A stretch of DNA of 64,000 nucleotides from Catellatospora paridis (GCF_009720365.1 NZ_ML769314.1:177264-241263); one strand, 5' to 3'. Counted from the first letter of the stretch, positions 40,359 through 47,954 are shown. The notes: generated by a model from the sequence alone, not told the origin. Made by a program: numbers and translations.

Positions 40359-41543
40359 ATGGACATCCTCCACGGACCGCGAATGCCGCGGCGGCTGCGC
40401 ACGGTGGTCGCACTGCTGGCCACCCTGCTGCTCGGCGGCGTGGCCGCCTGCAGCCAGCCGGAAGAAGCGGACAAGACGCCCGATGTCGTACGACTCGGCG
40501 CACTCGTCCCGCTGACCGGCGACAACGCGCCGACCGGGCAGCGCCTGCTGGAGGCGTTCCAGATCGCGATCAAGGACGTCAACGACGCGGGCGGGGTGCT
40601 CGGCCGAAAGGTCGAGCTGGTCGTGGGCGACGACGCCTGCGACCCCGGCACGGCCGTGGTGAAGGCGAACGAGATGACCGGGCGGGACATCACCGTCTCC
40701 GTCGGCGGCGGGTGCAGCGTGGCCGCTGTGCCGACGCTCAAGGTCTTCCGGACCGCCGGCATTCCGATGATCATCCCGGCGGCCAACTCGATCGATCTGC
40801 TCGCGCCCGGCTACGACAGCGTCTTCCTGCTCGCCGGCACCACCACGATCGAGGCCGAGCGGGCCGTCGACGCGATGGAGAAGCTCGGCCGGCGGCGGCT
40901 GCTGGTGATCGACGACGGCACCAGCTTCCCGCAGACCGTGGCCGCCGCGGCCGTCGCCAGCGTGCAGAAGAAGGGCGGTCCGCTGACCCTGGCCGGGCAG
41001 ATGCGGGTCAGCCAGGGCGCGACCAGCTACCCCCGGGTGCTGGACAAGGTCAAGGAGGTCGACGCCGACCTGGTCTTCTACACCGGGTACTACCCCGAGG
41101 CCGGCCGGATGATCCGCGACCTGCGCGACGGCGGTTACCAGGGCACGATCATGCTGTCCGACGCGGGCACCGACCCGACGCTGTTCGACGTGCTCAACGA
41201 TCAGCAGGAGGAGGGCGTCTACGGGATAACCCTGCCGCTGGCGCAGTTCGAGCCCAAGGCCAAGGAGTGGGCGGCCAAGTACCGGGCCTCCTACGGCCAC
41301 GAGCCGGGGCCGTTCACCATGCAGGGCTACGACGCCGTACGCCTGGCGGCCAACGCCATCCAGCGCGCGGGCACGACCGACCACGAGGCCGTACGCAAGG
41401 CGATCGCCGACACCAAGCCCGGCGACATCGAACTGCTGTCGGGACCGTCGCAGTTCACCGCGAACGGCACCCAGCCGAACCCCACCTTCATCCTGCTGCA
41501 GATCAAGAACGGCGCCTTCGTGCTGGTTCGCGAACTCAGCTGA
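40359..41543 (+). CDS. Orphan ABC-type substrate-binding lipoprotein (branched-chain amino acid type)
   Basis: 394 residues. Lipobox GVAAC with Cys31. Type I periplasmic-binding fold of the LivJ/peripla_BP_6 kind: VRLGALVPLTGDNAPTGQRL at the N-terminus, NDAGGVLGRKVELVVGDDAC, the hinge IPMIIPAANS and YDAVRLAANAI near the end. No permease or ATPase gene adjoins it. The ATG at 40359 has no clear ribosome site; ATG 40383 is an alternative. Being divergent from a GGDEF-EAL sensor, it could present a ligand to it, as some binding proteins do for membrane sensors; this is inference. Confidence 0.88.
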   Translation: MDILHGPRMPRRLRTVVALLATLLLGGVAACSQPEEADKTPDVVRLGALVPLTGDNAPTGQRLLEAFQIAIKDVNDAGGVLGRKVELVVGDDACDPGTAVVKANEMTGRDITVSVGGGCSVAAVPTLKVFRTAGIPMIIPAANSIDLLAPGYDSVFLLAGTTTIEAERAVDAMEKLGRRRLLVIDDGTSFPQTVAAAAVASVQKKGGPLTLAGQMRVSQGATSYPRVLDKVKEVDADLVFYTGYYPEAGRMIRDLRDGGYQGTIMLSDAGTDPTLFDVLNDQQEEGVYGITLPLAQFEPKAKEWAAKYRASYGHEPGPFTMQGYDAVRLAANAIQRAGTTDHEAVRKAIADTKPGDIELLSGPSQFTANGTQPNPTFILLQIKNGAFVLVRELS

Positions 41544-41571
41544 GTCGAACGGCGGTCGTATTCTCGATCGC

Positions 41572-42363
41572 GTGACGGATGTCTGGGCGGTCGCCCGCGC
41601 GTACGAGGTCTACATGGGCCGGTGGAGCGCCCCGGTGGCGGACGCCTTCGTGCGCCTGCTGGCGGTGCCGCCCGGTCGCAGCTGGCTGGACGTGGGCTGC
41701 GGCACCGGTGCGCTGACCGCCGCCGTGCTCGCGGCGGCGGAGCCGTCCCGGGTGACCGGTGTCGACCCCGCGGAGGGCTTCCTGGCCCACGCGCGGGCCC
41801 GCGTCGGCGATCCGCGGGTGACCTTCTACAGCGGCGACGCCCGCTCGCTGCCGGTGCCCGACCGCGCCTTCGACGCGGTCGTCAGCGGCCTGGCGCTCAA
41901 CTTCGTGCCCGCCCCTGAGCAGGCGGTCGCCGAGTGTGTGCGCGCCGCGGCGCCCGGCGGGACGGTCGCGGCCTACGTCTGGGACTACGCCGAGGGTATG
42001 GCGATGCTGCGGCACTTCTGGGACGCGGCCGTCGCACTCGATCCGGCGGCCGCCGACCTCGACGAGGGCCGCCGCTTCCCACTGTGCCGGCCCGAGCCGC
42101 TGCGGGACCTGTGGACCGGCGCAGGTCTGGCCGACGTGCTGGTGCGGGCGATCGAGACGCCCACCGTGTTCGCCGACTTCGACGACCTCTGGACGCCGTT
42201 CCTCGGCGGCCAGGGCCCGGCGCCCGGCTACGTCGCCGCCCTGCCCGCCGACCGCCGTGCCGCCCTGCGCGACCGGTTGCACGGCAGCCTGCCGCTCGCC
42301 GCGGACGGCTCCGTCGCGCTGACCGCACGCGCCTGGGCGGTCAGCGGCGTACGTCCGGGCTGA
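41572..42363 (+). CDS. Class I SAM-dependent methyltransferase
   Basis: 263 residues, UbiE/methyltransf_11 type. Motif I WLDVGCGTGALTAAVL near 40, acidic residue after GVDPAEG, motif at GDARSLPVPDRAFDAVVSGL, and YVWDYAEGMAMLRHFWD near 140. No domain for a specific substrate. GTG start; TATTCT at 41559-41564 lies at leaderless distance and no ribosome site is seen. Alone in its unit, 28 bp after the binding-protein stop but with its own promoter-like box. Confidence 0.88.
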   Translation: MTDVWAVARAYEVYMGRWSAPVADAFVRLLAVPPGRSWLDVGCGTGALTAAVLAAAEPSRVTGVDPAEGFLAHARARVGDPRVTFYSGDARSLPVPDRAFDAVVSGLALNFVPAPEQAVAECVRAAAPGGTVAAYVWDYAEGMAMLRHFWDAAVALDPAAADLDEGRRFPLCRPEPLRDLWTGAGLADVLVRAIETPTVFADFDDLWTPFLGGQGPAPGYVAALPADRRAALRDRLHGSLPLAADGSVALTARAWAVSGVRPG

Positions 42364-42506
42364 CCCACGCCGCGCGGAGCCCTCTCCCGCACGACCCGTC
42401 GCAATGTCCGCTCCGGACGGCGGTTAGCGCATCGCTGCGCGGGTATCCGGTTCGCAACGGGCCGCCGTTCCTTCAGGCGTGCTCGGCGCGATAGGAGGGC
42501 AGCTCA

Positions 42507-42932
42507 ATGGCTAAGAACAGCAACGGAGTCGCCGCTTCGGCGGAGCAGCTCAAGCAGACCCTGACCGAGTCGGGTCGTGCGGTGGCGGCGCAGGCCGGTG
42601 AGGTCGGGCAGACCCTGGCCGAGTCGGGTCGCACCGTCGCCGCGCAGGCCGGCGAGGTCGGACACACGCTGGCCGCGTCCGGCCGCACCGTCGCCGCGCA
42701 GGCCGGTGAGGTCAAGGACCAGGTCGCTGCGACGGCGGTGCTGGCCAAGGACAAGGCGGGCGAGGTCGTCCACGACCTGGCCGACCGGATGCCGTCCAGC
42801 TCGCAGGAGTGGGAGGAGATGGGCCGCGACGTGATGGACAGCGTCCGTCGCAACCCGCGACCCTGGCTCATCGGCGCGGCGGTGGTCACCGTCGTCTGGT
42901 GGCTGGGCCGCAAGTCGAAGCGGTCCCACTGA
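42507..42932 (+). CDS. Membrane protein with three 18-residue repeats
   Basis: 141 residues. After 16 residues come three direct repeats of 18 residues built on TLAESGRTVAAQAGEVGQ (about 18-71), then a helical segment and one C-terminal membrane helix (PWLIGAAVVTVVWWLG) ending in a basic tail. The repeats are nearly identical at DNA level (54-bp period), which suggests recent duplication and repeat-number variation. Helical periodicity suggests a coiled or amphipathic rod on the cytoplasmic side of the membrane. No known family assigned. AGGAGG is eight bases before the ATG. Confidence 0.72.
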   Translation: MAKNSNGVAASAEQLKQTLTESGRAVAAQAGEVGQTLAESGRTVAAQAGEVGHTLAASGRTVAAQAGEVKDQVAATAVLAKDKAGEVVHDLADRMPSSSQEWEEMGRDVMDSVRRNPRPWLIGAAVVTVVWWLGRKSKRSH

Positions 42933-42949
42933 CCGCGAGCAACACCGCA

Positions 42950-43042
42950 CCGGGCGGGGGGGGCGGGGAACCAGAGACCGCCCCCCCCCCCCGGGGGGGG
43001 CGGGCCGCCCCCCCCCCCCCCCCCCCCCCCCCGCCCGGTTTT
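42950..43042 (+). other. Extreme G/C homopolymer tract forming a hairpin
   Basis: Contains runs of 8 G (42956-42963), 12 C (42981-42992), 8 G (42993-43000) and 25 C (43008-43032). The ends CCGGGCGGGGGGGG (42950-42963) and CCCCCCCCGCCCGG (43025-43038) pair and are followed by TTTT, as in a terminator for the preceding gene. A 25-base homopolymer is rare in any genome; run lengths here may be unreliable. Confidence 0.6.
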
Positions 43043-43386
43043 CGGCGTATGCGACGGGCGTCGCCATAGGACAGTCGGGCGTGCGACGCAAGTCCGCGGT
43101 GACGGACAGCGTGTGCGATTCGCCGAGGTGGAACGTGCGTAACCTGCCGAACGGTCGGGGGTCGGCGCAGTATCCCTCGGCATCTCTGCCGTCGGACCGT
43201 CTATATACGACTTCAATGACCCTTTCGGGCAGAAGTTGCGAACGAATAGTTTTCACGCTAACCATCCTTTATCTCGGTCACCTGCTGTAGTCTTCATCGA
43301 GCTACCCGTTACCACCACGGCGTTTCCAGACGCTTCCGGCGGTGACGCGAGTCGTGGGTGGCGTCATGTTCTTCCGGGGAGCGGGT
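43043..43386. other. Gene-poor stretch before the roadblock cluster
   Basis: 344 bases without a convincing gene. A minus-strand frame from ATG 43265 runs 75 codons to the homopolymer tract, but it lacks a ribosome site and has unusual codons, so I leave it uncalled. TAGTCT at 43288-43293 is a possible -10 box for the downstream operon. GC falls locally around 43200-43270. Confidence 0.4.
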
Positions 43387-43764
43387 GTGCTTGACATCGA
43401 CGACTGTCTTCACCGTCTGATGGCCCTCCAGGGCGTCCACGGCGCCAGCCTCATCGATTTCCCCAGCGGCTCGATCATCGGCGCGGCCGGGCGCGGGCCG
43501 GGCAGCCGCGACGACACCCCTGCCGACGCGGTCGGCATGATCCACGCCACCATGCAGACCGCAGCTTTCGCCACGGTCGGCCAGCCCGCCCACGTCGAGG
43601 ACATCGTGATCACGGCGGGCAACGGATACCACGTCATGCGCCTGCTCTCGACGGACGTCGAAGCGCGCATGGTCCTCTACGTGTGGCTCGACCGCGCGGT
43701 CGGCAACCTGGTCATGGCGCAACGGCAGCTCAGCGTGATCGCCGCCCAGTTCAGCGCGAACTGA
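43387..43764 (+). CDS. Roadblock/LC7 domain protein 1
   Basis: 125 residues from a GTG at 43387 with GGGGAG five bases upstream; ATG 43366 would add seven residues. Single roadblock fold as in MglB and the Cvn regulators of small GTPases: LHRLMALQGVHGASLIDFPS at the N-terminus, ITAGNGYHVMRLLS in the middle strand, and RAVGNLVMAQRQLSVIA at the C-terminal helix. Such proteins bind Ras-like GTPases, but none is encoded here. It begins a four-gene set with two more roadblock genes. Confidence 0.82.
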   Translation: MLDIDDCLHRLMALQGVHGASLIDFPSGSIIGAAGRGPGSRDDTPADAVGMIHATMQTAAFATVGQPAHVEDIVITAGNGYHVMRLLSTDVEARMVLYVWLDRAVGNLVMAQRQLSVIAAQFSAN

Positions 43765-43772
43765 TCAGGCAC

Positions 43773-44762
43773 ATGTCGAAGAGCTCACGCCCGCCGTTGC
43801 TGCGGGAGTCCCTCGAACCGTGGTGCGCGGCCGGGGTCACCGGCGCGCTGCGCATCCTCGACCCGCCCGGCGGCGTGGTGTACGTCGTCGACGGTCGGAT
43901 CGCCTACGCCGAAACCCCCGTCGCCTCCGGCGTGGAACGCCTGCTCACCGCATCGGGCCGGCTGCCCGCCGACGCGTGGCGCGCCGCCGTCACCGCCGGA
44001 CGCGCCCAGCACCGCATCGGGCCCGAACTCGTCGACGCCGGCCTGGTCACCCAGGTCGAGCTGGAGGCGCTCGGCGTGATCGCCCTCTACGACGCGGCGT
44101 TCTTCCTGTTCGACCTGATGGTGTCGGCGCACTTCGAGCACCGTGCCCGCCATCCCGTCGGCCACCTGCGCACCCTCGACCTGCGTACGGTGTGTCAGGA
44201 GGTGGACCGGCGCAAGCGGCTGCTCGCCGACGCCTGGCCCGACGCGGCCATCGACACCGCGGCCGTGCTGCCCCAGCGCCGGCTGCGCTCGCAGTGCGTC
44301 GCGCTCACCGCGCTGCAGTGGGAGGTCGTGGCCAACGCCGACCGTCGCCGCAGCCCCATCGACCTGGCCCGGCTGCTCGGCCGCGACACGTTCACGGTCA
44401 TGCTCGAGGTGCGCCGGATGGCACGCACCGGTCTGGTCGAACCCGGCCGCCCCGGCGGCTCCGCGGCCGCGGAGTCCGTCGCCACGGTGCGGGCCAGGGC
44501 CGCCGCGGGTCTGACCGCCCCGCCTGCCGCGCAGCCGGGACGGCACGCGAAAGCCGTGGCCGAACCCATCGCCGAACCCGCGCCCGATCCGCCGCCGGAA
44601 CCGGCCGGAGAACCGGCCGGAGAACCGCCGCCGCACATTCCGCTGCCGCGCCGCGCCGTCCGGCAGGAATCCGCCCGGCGCACCGAACTCGCCGGCACGC
44701 CGGAGACCCGCGTGCCCGAGCAGATCCTCACCCGCCTCATCGCCGGGCTGGGGGCGCTGTGA
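43773..44762 (+). CDS. DUF4388 (PATAN-like) domain protein
   Basis: 329 residues. N-terminal PATAN/DUF4388 module about 8-115: TGALRILDPPGGVVYVVDGRIAYAETP followed by a helical segment, as in response-regulator-linked PATAN domains of motility systems. Then a winged-helix-like region about 180-235 (SPIDLARLLGRDTFTVMLEVRRMARTGLV) and a Pro/Glu-rich disordered linker with PEPAGEPAGEPPP. Cytoplasmic. It starts nine bases after the roadblock 1 stop, and the following gene overlaps its stop (GTGA). It may link roadblock signalling to transcription or GTPase control. Confidence 0.75.
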   Translation: MSKSSRPPLLRESLEPWCAAGVTGALRILDPPGGVVYVVDGRIAYAETPVASGVERLLTASGRLPADAWRAAVTAGRAQHRIGPELVDAGLVTQVELEALGVIALYDAAFFLFDLMVSAHFEHRARHPVGHLRTLDLRTVCQEVDRRKRLLADAWPDAAIDTAAVLPQRRLRSQCVALTALQWEVVANADRRRSPIDLARLLGRDTFTVMLEVRRMARTGLVEPGRPGGSAAAESVATVRARAAAGLTAPPAAQPGRHAKAVAEPIAEPAPDPPPEPAGEPAGEPPPHIPLPRRAVRQESARRTELAGTPETRVPEQILTRLIAGLGAL

Positions 44763-45196
44763 AACGAGACCTTCTGAGATCGCTCCTACGCGGTAGGAAG
44801 AGAGGAGTCATCCCCTTGGCCCCAGACAGTCCGGTGCTCGCCGAGATACGCGAGCTGCGCGTCCGCCTGCCACACGTGGTCGGTGTGCTCGTGGCGAGCG
44901 TCGACGGGCTGCTCATCGCGCAGGACGCCGAAGGCATCGAGCCGGAGGTCTTCGCCGCGATGTCGGCCGCTCAGCTCGGCCTGGGGCAGCAGATCATCGC
45001 CGCGGTGCGCTCGGGGGAGTTCCGGGAGACGGTCACCACCGCGACGAACGGCTACGTGGCGGTCTTCGCCGCCGGAGCATCGGCACTGCTCACCGTCATC
45101 GCGGGCCGGGAACTCAACGTCGCCCGCCTGCACCACGAGGCGCGTCCTGTCGCGGCGCGCATCGGAGAACTCGTACAACACGTAGAGATCCGCTGA
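44759..45196 (+). CDS. Roadblock/LC7 domain protein 2
   Basis: 145 residues; GTG start overlaps the DUF4388 stop by four bases. Basic N-terminal extension of about 18 residues (KRDLLRSLLRGRKRG) then the roadblock fold: LRVRLPHVVGVLVASVDGLLIA, TATNGYVAVFAAGASALLTVI and VARLHHEARPVAARIGELV. More like the classic MglB/Cvn2 form (DGLLIA) than roadblock 1. Probably forms homo- or heterodimers with the neighbours. Confidence 0.85.
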   Translation: MKRDLLRSLLRGRKRGVIPLAPDSPVLAEIRELRVRLPHVVGVLVASVDGLLIAQDAEGIEPEVFAAMSAAQLGLGQQIIAAVRSGEFRETVTTATNGYVAVFAAGASALLTVIAGRELNVARLHHEARPVAARIGELVQHVEIR

Positions 45197-45238
45197 ACCA
45201 TCTGACCATCCCTTGTCGAACGAAAACGAGGTTCCACC

Positions 45239-45610
45239 ATGGCTGACATGGAAAGCTCGCTCCAGGAAGCGATGCAGATCGAGGGCGCGGTGGGTGTCGC
45301 GCTCGTGGACTACACCAGCGGCATGGCCCTGGGCACGCTCGGCAGCGCCAAGGAGCTGGACCTGACCATCGCCGCCGCGGGCAACACCGATGTGGTCCGG
45401 GCCAAGCTGCGCACCCTGGAGATGCTGAAGCTGAAGGACTCGATCGAGGACATCCTGATCACGCTGGGCGTGCAGTACCACGTCATCCGGCCGCTGACCA
45501 GCCGGAACACCCAGGGGCTCTTCCTCTACCTGGTGCTCGTCCGGTCCCGGGCCAACCTGGCCATGGCCCGGCACAAGCTCAAGAACATCGAGGAGGGTCT
45601 GCAGATGTGA
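45239..45610 (+). CDS. Roadblock/LC7 domain protein 3
   Basis: 123 residues, ATG 45239 after AACGAGGT. Fold signs: LQEAMQIEGAVGVALVDYTS, LITLGVQYHVIRPLT and ANLAMARHKLKNIEEGL. Closest to roadblock 1 in having VALVDYTSG in place of VASVDGLL, and both end in NLxMAxxxL. Forty-two bases separate it from roadblock 2, so it is probably the last gene of the same operon. Confidence 0.85.
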   Translation: MADMESSLQEAMQIEGAVGVALVDYTSGMALGTLGSAKELDLTIAAAGNTDVVRAKLRTLEMLKLKDSIEDILITLGVQYHVIRPLTSRNTQGLFLYLVLVRSRANLAMARHKLKNIEEGLQM

Positions 45611-45925
45611 CCGTCGCCGATCTCGTCGTCGGTGGCCGAAAGCGTTGTGCGCCAGGCCATCGGCGGTGGGAAGGTCGCGATGGGACGTGATTCACTTTAA
45701 TGTTCGTTCAAATCTGCTGTACCGCAGAGTGCGGTATGGCGATCAACGTGTGTCCATCCCATACTGAGCAGTAAGGAAGCATCACGTTTCCTGGAACAGG
45801 AACAGCGCCCGGCTGGCACCGGGCGCCGCTCTTGGCCTCGTCCCACGCAGGGAAGGAGGACTGTCTCATGTCATCTATACCCCGCCGACTCCCTCCCTGC
45901 AAGGGCTGCTCAAGGGAGAGGGAGG
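45611..45925. promoter_or_regulatory. Intergenic region with promoter motif, hairpin and a short ORF
   Basis: 315 bases. Holds AATCTGCTGTAC (45711-45722), repeated exactly before the Scr1 regulator at 46433. A hairpin GCGCCCGG (45805-45812) / CCGGGCGC (45819-45826) follows, then the strong ribosome site GGAAGGAGG at 45851-45859 and a 41-codon frame. The area 45690-45800 is much less GC-rich than the flanks, as expected of a promoter. Confidence 0.5.
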
Positions 45926-45993
45926 ATGCCCGTCTACTACCGAGGTCCGTGGGCGCACATCGACCACCGGTACCTCCAGGTGTACGTGCCTGA
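45868..45993 (+). CDS. Possible 41-residue leader peptide
   Basis: ATG with GGAAGGAGG eight bases upstream, the best ribosome site in this region. The peptide has a CxxC pair (CKGC) and many Arg and Pro. Its codons (ATA, CTA, CTA, AGG, TCA) are rare here, so either it is not a normal gene or it is a regulatory leader. It overlaps the first 68 bases of the DUF6232 gene in another frame, so ribosomes on it would affect initiation there. Confidence 0.3.
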   Translation: MSSIPRRLPPCKGCSREREDARLLPRSVGAHRPPVPPGVRA

Positions 45994-46345
45994 ACCCCGC
46001 CGGTTCGCGCTCAGCGGACTGCACGGGGTGCACATCGTCTGCATCCCGTCCGAGCGGGGTGGTGGCACCACCACCCGGCTTTACGCGACGGGCACCGTCG
46101 GCGTCGCTGCGGCGACCGCCTGGCCGGTGCTCGGCACGGGTGCGATGTCGGTCGCGGCGACGATCGCCGCGGCGTTCCTGGTCGGAGCCCGGGGCTGCTG
46201 GGGGACCAGGACTCACTCGTACGAGTTGCGCGGGTTCTACCGAGGGTCGTACCAGGTGCTGTTCTCGACCACTGACGAGCGGATGTTCGAGCAGGTCAGG
46301 CGGGGTTTGGTGCGGGCGATGGAGTATCACGCGGACACGAATTGA
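45926..46345 (+). CDS. DUF6232-type membrane protein
   Basis: 139 residues. Beta-rich N-terminus beginning VYYRGPWAHIDHRYLQVY, typical of DUF6232 proteins, two adjacent hydrophobic segments around 55-90 (ATGTVGVAAATAWPVLG, AATIAAAFLVGA), then a C-terminal domain with ELRGFYRGSYQVLFSTTDERMFEQV. DUF6232 proteins are small actinobacterial membrane proteins, common near Scr1/DUF397 genes; function unknown. ATG at 45926 has GGGAG nearby. Confidence 0.7.
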   Translation: MPVYYRGPWAHIDHRYLQVYVPEPRRFALSGLHGVHIVCIPSERGGGTTTRLYATGTVGVAAATAWPVLGTGAMSVAATIAAAFLVGARGCWGTRTHSYELRGFYRGSYQVLFSTTDERMFEQVRRGLVRAMEYHADTN

Positions 46346-46432
46346 CATCGCTTTTCATCAGTGGTGTCCAACCGGGATGCCGCGGTGTAACGTCTGTGCG
46401 TTGCATCACACAGCGGCATCCCAATCTGCTGT

Positions 46433-46447
46433 ACAGCTAGATCACGG
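46433..46447 (+). promoter_or_regulatory. Palindrome in a repeated motif before the Scr1 gene
   Basis: AATCTGCTGTAC at 46433-46444 repeats the 12 bases at 45711-45722. Here it extends into the perfect palindrome GCTGTACAGC (46438-46447), 27 bp before the regulator start, a fitting place for autoregulation. Confidence 0.5.
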
Positions 46448-46473
46448 AACGGGAGACGATCGGGAGGGCCGCC

Positions 46474-47370
46474 ATGGTCTCAGGTGATCTGCCTGCAGTG
46501 GCCCGCCGTCGACTCCGCCTGGCACTGCGCGGTTGGCGTGACACGCGCGGGCTGACCCAGGGTGAGGTCGCCGAGGCGCTCGACTGGTCGCTGTCCAAGG
46601 TGCAGCGCATCGAGAGCGGCGAGGTGACCGTCTCCGGCACGGACCTGCGTGCCCTGTTGGACACCCTCGGGGTGGCTGATTCAGCCACCGTTGCCGAACT
46701 CGTACAGGATGCCAGGACGGCGCGTCGCCGAGTCGCCGGTTGGTGGGACACTCCCCGTTACCGCACGCAACTCACCCCGGCACTGATGCAGCTGATGCAG
46801 TTCGAGAGCCAAGCCACGACGATCCGGACCTTTTCCCCGGCCCTGCTTCCGGGAGTACTGCAGACGCCACGGCACGCCGAAGCGGTCCTCAATTTCTGGA
46901 ACAGCGAGCTTCGCATGATCACAGATGATCAGCGCGGGGCGCGGCTGGAGGTTCGGCTGCGTAGGCACGAACACATCTTCAACCGTGCGGATCAGCCGAC
47001 CTACATGCTGGCGATCGACGAGGCGGTCCTGCTTCGAACTGCCGGTGACCGTGAGACTGCTATCGAACAATTCCAACGTTTGATGCGACTCATCACCGAG
47101 GGAAAGCTAATCTTGAGGATCGTTCCCCTGGCACTGGCCGGGCTCGCCGTCACTCTCGGGCAGTTCAGCATTCTGGACCTCGGCAGTGAGCAGGACGCCG
47201 TCCTGTATCGGGAAAGCTGGGCGACGGACGAGATTCTCCACGACCCGGGTGTGGTCTCGCACCATCGCCAGATCTTTGATGCGATCGAGCGCTGGTCGTA
47301 CAGCGCCGAACGATCTAGTCGCCTGCTCGAGGCCCGTATCGCGGCCCTCCGTGCGGAGTCCGATGGCTAG
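46474..47370 (+). CDS. Scr1-family XRE transcriptional regulator (HTH + DUF5753)
   Basis: 298 residues. N-terminal HTH_31/XRE domain about 10-75 (RGLTQGEVAEALDWSLSKVQRIESG), then DUF5753 about 110-290 with FSPALLPGVLQTPRHAEAV and a C-terminal DEILHDPGVVSHHRQIFDAI. Typical Scr1-like antitoxin or activator of actinobacteria. Followed by two DUF397 genes at 57 and about 130 bp, the usual partners. ATG follows GGGAGGGCCGCC. A palindromic motif lies just upstream. Confidence 0.92.
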   Translation: MVSGDLPAVARRRLRLALRGWRDTRGLTQGEVAEALDWSLSKVQRIESGEVTVSGTDLRALLDTLGVADSATVAELVQDARTARRRVAGWWDTPRYRTQLTPALMQLMQFESQATTIRTFSPALLPGVLQTPRHAEAVLNFWNSELRMITDDQRGARLEVRLRRHEHIFNRADQPTYMLAIDEAVLLRTAGDRETAIEQFQRLMRLITEGKLILRIVPLALAGLAVTLGQFSILDLGSEQDAVLYRESWATDEILHDPGVVSHHRQIFDAIERWSYSAERSSRLLEARIAALRAESDG

Positions 47371-47427
47371 GCGGTGAGACCGCCTGAAAGACCACTCCTA
47401 CCACCATCAGAAGGGAACTGTTTCGTC

Positions 47428-47628
47428 GTGTCACATGTTCAGACAAGTGTCAGCTGGCGCAGGAGCACTCGTTGTGAATCCGGGGCCTGCGTGGAGGTGG
47501 CACAACTCGGGCCCGACGTCGGTCTGCGCGACTCGAAGGATCCGCAGGGGCCGGTTCTCCGCTTCTCCCGCCAGGAATTCGCCGCCTTTATCGCGGGGTT
47601 GAGGGCGGGAGATTTCGTCGCTGACTGA
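47428..47628 (+). CDS. DUF397 protein 1 (Scr2-like)
   Basis: 66 residues from GTG 47428, with AAGGGA 12 bases upstream. Full DUF397 pattern: SWRRSTRCESGACVEVA, VGLRDSKDPQGPVLRFS and QEFAAFIAGLRAGDF. DUF397 proteins partner with Scr1-type regulators; Scr2 in Streptomyces acts as toxin or effector of that pair. Followed by a strong terminator, so the regulator and this gene form one unit. Confidence 0.88.
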   Translation: MSHVQTSVSWRRSTRCESGACVEVAQLGPDVGLRDSKDPQGPVLRFSRQEFAAFIAGLRAGDFVAD

Positions 47629-47640
47629 CGTCGTCCGGCG

Positions 47641-47671
47641 ACAGGCCCGTTCCTCGACGGAACGGGCCTGT
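47641..47671 (+). terminator. Terminator after DUF397 gene 1
   Basis: ACAGGCCCGTTCC (47641-47653), loop TCGAC, GGAACGGGCCTGT (47659-47671), then TTTGTT: 13-bp perfect stem and U-rich tail. Confidence 0.9.
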
Positions 47672-47759
47672 TTTGTTGTGCCAACTGTTCTGCGGTACGT
47701 CGTAGGCAAGGGCCTTGCCTTGTACGCTGAGCTGCTAGTCACCGATGAAGGGTCAATCC

Positions 47760-47954
47760 ATGACATCGGACAGTCAGCACGTCACCTGGGGTGTGGGCTC
47801 CTACTGCGAAGGCGGTGCCTGTGTTGAGGTTGGCGTGAGCGGCGACGAGGTGCTCATTCGCCGCGCTCGAACGGAGGAACCCGTCGTCGTGTTCACCCGC
47901 GGCGAGTGGGCGGCGTTCCTGAGGTCCGCCAAAGACGGCGAGTTCGACCTCTAA
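47760..47954 (+). CDS. DUF397 protein 2
   Basis: 64 residues; ATG at 47760 has GAAGGG seven bases upstream and is preferred to ATG 47745. DUF397 features: TWGVGSYCEGGACVEVG, EEPVVVFTRGEWAAFLRSAKDGEFDL. More diverged than the first DUF397, without the usual RDSK motif, so the two are not recent duplicates. Being behind the terminator of the first, it has its own promoter in the 88 bp between. Confidence 0.85.
   Translation: MTSDSQHVTWGVGSYCEGGACVEVGVSGDEVLIRRARTEEPVVVFTRGEWAAFLRSAKDGEFDL

Noticed and set aside
42550-42720. Direct repeats that might be a CRISPR array
   Set aside because: The 54-bp repeats are in frame within one gene, with no spacers of differing sequence.
43043-43265. Minus-strand frame starting MVSVKTIRSQLLPERV
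   Set aside because: No ribosome site, mixed codon use, and it runs into the homopolymer tract; not enough to call a gene or pseudogene.
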